DNA from: Rhizobiales bacterium 63-22
Lineage (GTDB): Bacteria; Pseudomonadota; Alphaproteobacteria; Rhizobiales; Rhizobiaceae
Direction: 5' to 3'
DNA: 64,000 nucleotides
NCBI GenBank assembly: GCA_001898995.1
Contig: MKVZ01000006.1
Coordinates: forward strand, 178,715-242,714
Below the pieces are notes generated by a model. That model worked only from the letters and a program-made list of their open reading frames with translations, was not told where the DNA came from and ran no database searches. Shown in pieces: positions 53,528 to 60,482 of this stretch; positions within the stretch are counted from its first letter, which is position 1; each line of letters starts with the position of its first letter. The position numbers were made by a program, and so were the translations under genes.

Positions 53528-53848
53528 ATGAGCGACAGATGGATCGAGGTCTGCGCGGCCGACGACATCGAGGAGGAAGATGTTATCCGCTTCGATCATG
53601 CGGGGCGGACTTTTGCGATTTATCGCAGCCCGGAAGACACTTTTCATGCAACGGACGGGCTTTGCACCCACGAGCATGTGCATCTGGCCGACGGTCTCGT
53701 CATGGACAATATCATCGAATGCCCCAAGCATAATGGCCGTTTCGATTACAGGACCGGCGAAGCGAAGGGAGCGCCCGTCTGTATCAACCTGAAGACCTAT
53801 CCCGTCAGGATTACAGACGGCACGGTTTTCATCGATTTGCAGGAATAG
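53528..53848 (+). CDS. mocE: Rieske [2Fe-2S] ferredoxin, MocE-like
   Basis: 106 residues, one Rieske domain. The cluster ligands are Cys and His in LCTHEHVHLADG and Cys and His in IIECPKHNGRFD (CxH ... CxxH). It carries electrons from the reductase to the di-iron oxygenase. GAGGAAG precedes ATG 53528 (MSDRWIEVCAAD); an in-frame GTG one codon earlier is less likely. Four bases separate it from the reductase gene. Confidence 0.9.
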   Translation: MSDRWIEVCAADDIEEEDVIRFDHAGRTFAIYRSPEDTFHATDGLCTHEHVHLADGLVMDNIIECPKHNGRFDYRTGEAKGAPVCINLKTYPVRITDGTVFIDLQE

Positions 53849-53852
53849 CGTC

Positions 53853-55076
53853 ATGGCGGGTTTCGTCATCGTCGGTGCCGGCGAATGCGGGGCGCGCGCG
53901 GCGTTCGCCCTGCGGGAAAAGGGTTTCGACGGGACGATCACCCTGATCGGAAATGAAACCCATCCGCCTTACGAGCGGCCGCCGCTTTCCAAGGAAGTTA
54001 TGCTTTCCGGCGCCGGGCCGAAGCTTGTCGCGGCGGTGGAACGCTACGCCGAGGCGCGTATCGACCTGCTTTTGGGCCGGACAGCGCTGGAGATCGACCG
54101 CGCCGGCAAGTGTGTATTGCTGGCCGACGGTACAGCGATCCCTTACGACCGGCTGCTGCTCGCCACCGGCGCGCGTCCCCGCCCCTTGCCGGGCGTGGTC
54201 CATGGCGGCCGGGTTGTGACGCTGCGCACCCATGACGACGCTATGCATATCCGCGAATATCTGGCGAAGGGAAAGCATGTTGCCATTCTCGGCGGCGGCT
54301 TCATCGGTCTGGAACTGGCGGCAAGCGCCCGCGCGCTTGGAGCGGCGGTCACGCTCATGGAGGGGCAGTTACGCGTTCTCACGCGCGGCGTGCCGGCCGA
54401 GATCGCCGGTGTCGTCGCCGCCCGCCATGCGGCGGAGGGGGTGAAGATTGTCTGCGGAGCCAAAATAACGGGCGTTGCACAATCGCCCGACGAGGTGCGC
54501 GTCACGCTCGAAGACGGTCGCTCCGTCGCGGCAGAGCTTCTGGTCGTGGGTGTCGGCGCCGCACCGAACGTCGAACTGGCGCAGGCCGCGGGCCTGAGCG
54601 TGGAGAACGGCGTCGCTACCGATGATTTCCTGCGCAGCTCCGATCTGGATATCTTCGCCGCCGGAGACTGCGCCTGCTGTCCGTCGCCGCTCTATGGCGG
54701 CCATCGCGTTCGCCTCGAATCCTGGCGCAACGCGCAGGAGCAGGGCCAGCGCGCCGCAGCCGCCATGCTGGGCGAGACCGGGGTACATTCGGCCGTGCCG
54801 TGGTTCTGGTCGGACCAATACGACATGACCATGCAAATCGCCGGCATCGCCGACGGCGCGATGACGACCGTCCGGCGGGACATGGGGGAAGGGGCGTTCA
54901 TCCTCTTCCATCTCGACGCGGAAGGCCGGCTGATCGCAGCGAGTGGCATCGGACCCGGAAACGCCATCGCGCGCGATATTCGCCTCGCTGAAATGCTGAT
55001 CGCCGCCCGTTCCCGGCCCGATCCGGCCGCATTGGCTTCGCCGGAAACCAAGCTCAGAAAACTGCTCGCCGCCTGA
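53853..55076 (+). CDS. mocF: ferredoxin reductase, MocF-like
   Basis: 407 residues, FAD/NAD(P) pyridine-nucleotide disulphide-type reductase of the BphA4/RhfA kind: FVIVGAGECGARAAFALREKGF (FAD), PPYERPPLSKEVML, VAILGGGFIGLELAASARALG (NADH), then DIFAAGDCACCPSPLYG and RLESWRNAQEQGQRAAAAMLG. Transfers electrons from NAD(P)H to the Rieske protein. It ends the three-gene unit; a strong terminator lies ~250 bp further on. Confidence 0.9.
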   Translation: MAGFVIVGAGECGARAAFALREKGFDGTITLIGNETHPPYERPPLSKEVMLSGAGPKLVAAVERYAEARIDLLLGRTALEIDRAGKCVLLADGTAIPYDRLLLATGARPRPLPGVVHGGRVVTLRTHDDAMHIREYLAKGKHVAILGGGFIGLELAASARALGAAVTLMEGQLRVLTRGVPAEIAGVVAARHAAEGVKIVCGAKITGVAQSPDEVRVTLEDGRSVAAELLVVGVGAAPNVELAQAAGLSVENGVATDDFLRSSDLDIFAAGDCACCPSPLYGGHRVRLESWRNAQEQGQRAAAAMLGETGVHSAVPWFWSDQYDMTMQIAGIADGAMTTVRRDMGEGAFILFHLDAEGRLIAASGIGPGNAIARDIRLAEMLIAARSRPDPAALASPETKLRKLLAA

Positions 55077-55249
55077 ACGGCGCATTGGGGCGGTCGCCAT
55101 GAAGTCGAGAAGACCCACCGCCGCCGATTGCAAGCGCGCTGGAAACCTGACGGCAGGTGAGGGCGCGAGAGGAAATGGGCGCTTCGGGCGAGCCGATCAG
55201 TCGCGCGAAACTCTCTGTGCCCTGTGGTGCATTGCTCGAAGCCGCGGAC

Positions 55250-55303
55250 TCATTTGTCGAAGCTGAGGTTGGAGGTGATAATAGCGCTGGCGCGTTCATA
55301 GAA
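55250..55303 (-). pseudogene. IstB-like (IS21 family) transposition-protein relic
   Basis: On the minus strand the frame reads FYERASAIITSNLSFDK before a stop. The block ERxSxIITSNLxF is a conserved part of IstB, the ATP-binding helper of IS21 transposases. Nothing else of the element is evident, so it is a short relic. Surrounding 55077-55325 holds no gene I can support. Confidence 0.45.
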
Positions 55304-55325
55304 CTATCGTGAGTGAAGCAATGAA

Positions 55326-55364
55326 GGCAGTCGGGCGCAACCGGGATGCGCCCGTCGCCTTTTT
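55326..55364 (+). terminator. Strong hairpin with T-run (forward)
   Basis: GGCAGTCGGGCGCA (55326-55339) pairs with TGCGCCCG-TCGCC (55347-55359; small internal mismatch), followed by TTTTT. It can stop forward transcripts from mocDEF, and abuts the end of the DUF1328 gene on the other strand. Confidence 0.75.
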
Positions 55365-55367
55365 CGG

Positions 55368-55532
55368 TCATGCCTTGCGGATGATTGAGGCGATGACTGA
55401 AATCACCAGCAACGCGAGAAACACGAAGAAAAGGACTTGCGCAATGCTGGCCGATATACCGGCGATGCCGCCGAAACCGAGCGCTCCAGCTATAATCGCC
55501 ACTACCAGAAATACGAGTGCGTAATAAAGCAT
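55368..55532 (-). CDS. DUF1328 small membrane protein
   Basis: 54 residues, two membrane helices: [20 protein letters not shown] then [19 protein letters not shown] and the end [11 protein letters not shown]. It matches DUF1328 (YtjA-like) proteins, small stress-associated membrane proteins found in many proteobacteria. AGGAGGA precedes the ATG by 8 bases. Its product is shorter than 60 residues but the family match and ribosome site are clear. Monocistronic. Confidence 0.9.
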   Translation of the reverse strand: MLYYALVFLVVAIIAGALGFGGIAGISASIAQVLFFVFLALLVISVIASIIRKA

Positions 55533-55686
55533 TGTGTGTCCTCCTATGGATTGTTACCAATTGAAGAACGCAATTACAGCGAACCGGTTCCGCCGAATTA
55601 GTACGTGATGTTCTAAAATATAAACTATAACAAATAGATAGATTAGGTTTACGATGCGCGCAAAAAGATGCATGAGGAGGCTGTTT

Positions 55687-55863
55687 TCACACTTGTGCAT
55701 CATTGGTAACGAGAGAAGAGCCCCCAGGCGTGCTCCGGGTGTTGGCGAACTCAAGATAGTTCGTGCCGCCAATCGCGTTACGGAACGGATTGCCGAAACG
55801 CAGCGTATGGATCATCGCCGAGGCGCGCTCGATCTCGCCGTTCACCCCGACGGCAGCAGCCAC
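55687..55863 (-). pseudogene. Unidentified protein-like fragment (~58 codons)
   Basis: A minus-strand frame with GC-rich third positions reads, among others, NGEIERASAMIHTLRFGNPF, then RNAIGGTNYLEFANTRS and ends NDAQV. It has no ribosome site and a stop just upstream, yet looks like real protein sequence, perhaps the C-terminus of a lost gene. I do not recognise the family. Confidence 0.35.
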
Positions 55864-55886
55864 CAATCAACCTTTGTCCACGGAAA

Positions 55887-56603
55887 CTAGAAACGCAGGT
55901 TCTCGTTCTGCCACAGACGGAAGCCTCCGAGAAAGGCGTTCTCGTTGTCGCCTGCTCGGCAGCCTTCAGGCAGCGTCTCAAGCTTTTCGACATTGCCGCC
56001 ACCAATGACAGTGTCATGCGGCAGCAGCGCCGCTTGCAGCGTGCCTACGACCTTCTCTACCGATTTGCGCCATTTCTTTTTGCCGTATTTTTTCAAACCT
56101 CTTTCGCCGACGAAATCCTCGAACGTCTGCTTTTTGTAAGGCAGATGCGCAAGCTCCATGGGCAGGCAGACATGATCGACGATCATTGCCGAACCCAAAC
56201 CGGTACCGAGTCCGAGAAACAGCATGTTACCGCCATTATAGTCTCCGATTGCCTGCATGACCGCATCGTTGACAAGCCTGACAGGCTTACCGAAAGCGGC
56301 AGGAAAATCGAAATCTTTCCAACCGGGGCCAAGGTTGTGCGGGTCAAGCGCCGGCTTGTTGCCGCTGACCGGTCCGGGATATCCCATGCCGATGACGTCG
56401 TATTGCCAGTCCGCTGCGAGCTTTCTGACCGCCTCGACCATTTTCCGGGGCGACATGGCCGCGCCGGAGACGGCTGCTCGCCGATCGCTGCCCGAACTGA
56501 GGCGGACCTTGACGTGCGAACCACCGAGATCGATCGCGAGCACCACAAGGTCCCGCGGCGCTTTGGTCTTCGGATGATTGAGAGTTCTGGATCTGGCGGT
56601 CAT
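55887..56603 (-). CDS. ppgK: ROK-family polyphosphate-glucokinase-like kinase
   Basis: 238 residues. ATP/polyphosphate loop VVLAIDLGGSHVKVRLSSG, sugar and catalytic region DVIGMGYPGPVSG and RLVNDAVMQAIGDY (catalytic Asp), phosphate loop FLGLGTGLGSAMIVD. The later text ELAHLPYKKQTFEDFVGERGL with GKKKWRKSV, rich in Lys, is typical of polyphosphate glucokinases and lacks the zinc motif of other ROK kinases. It likely makes glucose-6-phosphate from polyphosphate (and/or ATP). Its ATG overlaps the glucoamylase stop by 4 bp. Confidence 0.82.
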   Translation of the reverse strand: MTARSRTLNHPKTKAPRDLVVLAIDLGGSHVKVRLSSGSDRRAAVSGAAMSPRKMVEAVRKLAADWQYDVIGMGYPGPVSGNKPALDPHNLGPGWKDFDFPAAFGKPVRLVNDAVMQAIGDYNGGNMLFLGLGTGLGSAMIVDHVCLPMELAHLPYKKQTFEDFVGERGLKKYGKKKWRKSVEKVVGTLQAALLPHDTVIGGGNVEKLETLPEGCRAGDNENAFLGGFRLWQNENLRF

Positions 56604-59068
56604 GACGCGCGTCCCCTTTTTGTACGGTTTTTTTCGATAGGCCGTTGTTCGCCGCCGTCAGCCACTGTGACCGCGAAGTCCGTGCCCTCCCAGTGATCGG
56701 CATCAGGCCAGTAGAAGGTGAAGACGATCACCGTGCCCTTTGGCAGCCGTTCGGTTGCAAGTTCCGCGACGTCGATGCCAAAGCCGTTCCGGCAGGTCGG
56801 AGTATCGTTTACGTGTTTCCAGCCATCGGAACTCCAGTGAACGACTGCTCGCGCCATCACTTCGATGCGCAGACGCTTGCCGGCGGAAATTCGCGATATC
56901 TTGTTGTTGAAGCGCCAGAGCATGAAGGGTGCGGTGGTCCTGTTCCTGATGTAGCGGTCTACGCCTTGCGGAGGCATGTCGAAGACGGCCTTGTCCTTCA
57001 GCGAGCGCAGCAGCTTGATATGCTCGGCATGGGCCCAGACAAGCGGCATGGCGCTTCCGGACGGTTGGCCGAAAACGAGACCCTTGTCGGGTATGTCGGG
57101 CTGGTCCCAGACCTGTTCGGGCAATAAGCCGCCCGCTCCGGCGGACCCTTCGAAGGTGTGGAGCAACGCAATGGCCTGCTTCGGCCTGCCGGCGGCAAGT
57201 TCGTAGTGGGCCCGTTCGCCGGCGAGCAGGGGCCACGGCCGGCCGATGCCGGTGCCGTCGAATGCGCTGCCATCCGCATGTTCGCCATAGCCGTCGCCTG
57301 TGTAGCGATACCAGAGCGGACCTTGCGGCAGATCGCATTTGAGTTGCGCGTCGATGACCTTCACCGTGTCGACGATGCGCGGATCGTCGGGCGCGCGTAA
57401 TCCGAAGCGGACCAGCGCCAGCGCGTCCGGGCTGATGACGTGCGACGTCGGCAGATAGGATTGCGCGGGCGGACGGTTCTTGATCGGCACGAAGCCATCG
57501 GCGGGCGACGCGCCATCCGCGATATCCGGCGGAGCGATGCGCACATAATAGCCCTTGACGCCAAGGCCGGCGCTGGCGGCGTCGGCTTCGACATAGGTCC
57601 AGTGTTCGATCTGATCGTTCCAGGCGTCGGCCGTCTGCCTGAGATAATCGGCATTGCGATCCTGCCCGGCGATTTCCAGAATATCGGCGGCGGCGAGCAG
57701 GGCGGCGATCTCGACGGCGAGGGTAAAGGGGGAGAAGCCGCCGTCCTCTTCCCAGCGGTCCTCGCCCGTCACCGGGCCGTTGACGACCACGTAGCGCGCC
57801 GCTTTCTCGATCATGGGAACATAGGACAGGAGGGCGTCGTCGGTAAGCGCTCCCGCGCGGCGCAGTGCGTCGGCAAGCAGGATCGGAAAGGCGCATTCAT
57901 CCATCTGTATGCCGGCCCAGTAGGGCATGCCGTCGAGCCAGGCGTTTTGCGGCCAGTGTCCGTCGGCCTCCTGGATCGCGCGCAGATAGGCGAGGATGCG
58001 AATCGCGTCCTGCGGCGCGCCGGCCGCGAGGAAACCGCCGGCCGTCTCGACCAGATCGCGCGGCCAGACCAGATGATAGCCTCCAAGGTCTTCGTCGCCC
58101 TTGGCGAAGCCCCAAGGAATGGACAGCGAGGCGACCGCCGGTCCCTCGAAGGACAGGGGCCGGTGCGTCGCGAGAACGGCCGTCGATATACGGTAGCGAT
58201 TGAGTTCGGGCGGCGGCATCCTCGGTTCGTCCAGCGGCAGCAGGGTGCTCTGCCATTGTCGCCAGCCGGCGACATACGCCCGCTCGGCATTACCATATCC
58301 GGCTTGCAGGCTGGCGAGCGCGTTATAGCCGGCCTCTGCGGGACCGCTTGCGAAGCCGAGCGAGACAAGGACGGTGTCGCTGCCCGACGCAAGGTCGATT
58401 TCACCCGTCAGCGCGACGTTGCCGTCGGCGGCGCGGGTGACGCACGGGTCCAGTTCTCCGGTATCCCGCAATTGCTGCCAGCCATCGGAGACGCCGACAT
58501 AGCCGGCGGACGCGGTCCGCCAGCCGCCGCTGACGGCAAGCGCCAGCGAGATGCCGCCCTTGCCCGTCGCGAAAAGCATCGGCGTGCCCTTGTAATCGCC
58601 GACCCAGCCGGTATTGCCGGCCCCGGCATTGACCAGATGCGGAGCAGCGAGCACATAAAGGCGATAATCGTGAACCGACCCCTGCAGGGCTTCGAACGAT
58701 ATCTGCTGAAGCAGGCTGTTGCGCGCGGGATCGACGATGATGCGCTTGACGATGCGATATCGTCCGTCGATGGCCGTATTGACGAGCTGATAGGCAGGAA
58801 CGCCGTCCTCGATTGTCGTGACGACGCTTTCGGTGCTCCGCTTTTCCTCGGAAAAATAGCCGTCCGGGCCGGTGACGATCAGGCCGATGTCGCGCGTGCA
58901 GGCCCAGTCGATACGCGGAAAATAGATTTCGTTGAGGATGCCGTGGCTCAGCGTGAACCACATGCGGCATGCCGGCGAGAGCGCGGTGCCCACTCCGCTC
59001 TTCGCACTGGATGTCCAGCGGGGAGCGATCCCCCGCATACCGGAGTCCGAAGTAACGTCCTGTGTCAT
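56600..59068 (-). CDS. GH15 glucoamylase (glucan 1,4-alpha-glucosidase), no signal peptide
   Basis: 822 residues. An N-terminal beta-sandwich of the glucodextranase type (~residues 15-270, SHGILNEIYFPRIDWACTRDIGLIV) precedes the alpha/alpha barrel: GYHLVWPRDLVETAGGFLAAG, NAWLDGMPYWAGIQMDECAFPILLADAL and a catalytic Glu around EDRWEEDGGFSPFTLAVE. A C-terminal beta domain follows from ~690. No export signal, so it should act on internal alpha-glucan such as glycogen, releasing glucose for the overlapping kinase. GGAGG precedes ATG 59068. Confidence 0.92.
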   Translation of the reverse strand: MTQDVTSDSGMRGIAPRWTSSAKSGVGTALSPACRMWFTLSHGILNEIYFPRIDWACTRDIGLIVTGPDGYFSEEKRSTESVVTTIEDGVPAYQLVNTAIDGRYRIVKRIIVDPARNSLLQQISFEALQGSVHDYRLYVLAAPHLVNAGAGNTGWVGDYKGTPMLFATGKGGISLALAVSGGWRTASAGYVGVSDGWQQLRDTGELDPCVTRAADGNVALTGEIDLASGSDTVLVSLGFASGPAEAGYNALASLQAGYGNAERAYVAGWRQWQSTLLPLDEPRMPPPELNRYRISTAVLATHRPLSFEGPAVASLSIPWGFAKGDEDLGGYHLVWPRDLVETAGGFLAAGAPQDAIRILAYLRAIQEADGHWPQNAWLDGMPYWAGIQMDECAFPILLADALRRAGALTDDALLSYVPMIEKAARYVVVNGPVTGEDRWEEDGGFSPFTLAVEIAALLAAADILEIAGQDRNADYLRQTADAWNDQIEHWTYVEADAASAGLGVKGYYVRIAPPDIADGASPADGFVPIKNRPPAQSYLPTSHVISPDALALVRFGLRAPDDPRIVDTVKVIDAQLKCDLPQGPLWYRYTGDGYGEHADGSAFDGTGIGRPWPLLAGERAHYELAAGRPKQAIALLHTFEGSAGAGGLLPEQVWDQPDIPDKGLVFGQPSGSAMPLVWAHAEHIKLLRSLKDKAVFDMPPQGVDRYIRNRTTAPFMLWRFNNKISRISAGKRLRIEVMARAVVHWSSDGWKHVNDTPTCRNGFGIDVAELATERLPKGTVIVFTFYWPDADHWEGTDFAVTVADGGEQRPIEKNRTKRGRAS

Positions 59069-59142
59069 GCGTTCACCTCCGTTGAACCGGTAATCTGCTC
59101 CGACAAACCGGCTTCGACAAGAGCGGCCTGGTAAATGATGCG

Positions 59143-60099
59143 TTAACGGAGAGGGATCGACATTGGGGGCGCAGCCTCGCCTCTGCCGGATACCGGCTCC
59201 GGAGCCACGGAGAGGACGATGGAAGAGTCCAGCGCCTCATAGGCGCCGAGGCCGATCGTGTCGTAGAGTTCGGCGCGCGTCTGCATGTCGCCCAGCAGTG
59301 AGTGGGTCGAGCCTTCCGCCTTCAGCGTGGCATAGAGCCGTTCCTGCGCCTTGTTGGCGACACGCAGCGACGAGACCGGCCAGATGACCATGCGATAGCC
59401 CATTTCCTCGAACTCGGAAGCCGTGAAGAACGGCGTGCGTCCGAACTCGGTCATGTTGGCCAGAAGGGGCACGCCGGGCATGTGCCGCGCGAATTCGCGG
59501 AACATATCCGCGCTGGTAAGCGCTTCCGGGAAAATCGCATCCGCTCCAGCCTCTATATAAAGCTTCGCACGAGCGACGGCCCCGTCGATGCCTTCGCTCG
59601 CGGCCGCGTCGGTTCGGGCGATCAGGTAGAGATGCCGCCGCGCCTTCGCGGCGGCGGAGATTTTAGCCGCCATGTCGCGTGCATCGGCCAGTTTCTTGTC
59701 GTTGAGATGCCCACATTTCTTGGGTAAAAGCTGGTCCTCGATATGGACGGCGCCCGCGCCTGCTTCCTCGAAGGTGCGCACCATGTGCATGACGTTGAGC
59801 GCCTCGCCATAGCCGGTATCACCGTCCACCAGCAGCGGAAGGCCGGCGGCGCGCGCGATCTGGCGGATGAAGAAAGCCACTTCATCGACCGTGATGATAC
59901 CGAGATCGGGAATGCCCATGGAGGCGGTCATGGCTGCGCCGGAAAGATAAAGGCCCTCGAAGCCGGCTGCTTTGGCCTGAAGTGCCGCCATGCCGTTATG
60001 CGCGCCGGGCAGGGGCAGTATGCCCTTCCGGTCCAGAAGTTTCTTGAAACGCAGCCCCGCCGGTTCGGCGGGCAGTTCGGATGCAAGGAGGTAGGTCAT
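59143..60099 (-). CDS. prpB: 2-methylisocitrate lyase
   Basis: 318 residues of the ICL/PEP-mutase family. LPGAHNGMAALQAKAAGFEGLYLSGAAMTAS, LVDGDTGYGEALNVMHMVRTFEEAGAGAVHIEDQ and the catalytic loop LLPKKCGHLNDKKL (KKCGH) are diagnostic of PrpB. It splits 2-methylisocitrate to pyruvate and succinate, ending the methylcitrate cycle for propionate. GAGGAAAC before the ATG. Immediately upstream only the end of prpC survives, so its normal partner is missing here; no prpD is seen. Confidence 0.92.
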   Translation of the reverse strand: MTYLLASELPAEPAGLRFKKLLDRKGILPLPGAHNGMAALQAKAAGFEGLYLSGAAMTASMGIPDLGIITVDEVAFFIRQIARAAGLPLLVDGDTGYGEALNVMHMVRTFEEAGAGAVHIEDQLLPKKCGHLNDKKLADARDMAAKISAAAKARRHLYLIARTDAAASEGIDGAVARAKLYIEAGADAIFPEALTSADMFREFARHMPGVPLLANMTEFGRTPFFTASEFEEMGYRMVIWPVSSLRVANKAQERLYATLKAEGSTHSLLGDMQTRAELYDTIGLGAYEALDSSIVLSVAPEPVSGRGEAAPPMSIPLR

Positions 60100-60206
60100 G
60101 CTGTTTCCTCAGGCGGCGTGGGGACAGTGAGCTTGTACGCCCCGCGCCGTTCGATGGGAACAAAAGCTTTGTTGTCCGGTCCGACATAATGCGCCGAAGG
60201 ACGAAC
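60096..60206 (-). pseudogene. prpC: C-terminal 36 codons of 2-methylcitrate synthase (prpC remnant)
   Basis: The minus-strand frame ending in a TGA that overlaps the prpB ATG reads V-RPSAHYVGPDNKAFVPIER-R and ends TVPTPPEETA. This matches the extreme C-terminus of PrpC (E. coli has RPSANYVGPEDRPFVALDKR). The rest of the ~370-codon gene is absent upstream, where unrelated non-coding DNA begins. Confidence 0.8.
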
Positions 60207-60482
60207 AAAGGCGTGAACATCGGTGCCGGTATTCCCGGCAGATGTTACGGGATAGCGATGAATTATGTCGAGGCAACGCGGTGTTTTGGCGAAATTTGGA
60301 AGCCATCACCAATAACCATGTTTTAGGGGGCTACTATATCCTTTCCGAACGGTTGGTTACTCAGTAACGAAGATCCAGTTTATCATGACAAAAAATGACA
60401 AGTTACTAATTTAGCACTTTTCTTCGAAGCCGGACGTGCTATGTTTTATCTGGAGAGAGCTTGTAGAGTCAGGGGGATTATA
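60207..60482. promoter_or_regulatory. Deletion/insertion boundary and autotransporter promoter region
   Basis: About 275 bp, AT-rich towards the right, with no gene. It joins the prpC remnant to the autotransporter gene. A run of TTTATC/TATGTT-like boxes near 60440 could include its promoter, but no clear pair was found. Confidence 0.4.

Noticed and set aside
57440..59134. 564-codon plus-strand open frame
   Set aside because: Antisense shadow of the GH15 glucoamylase.
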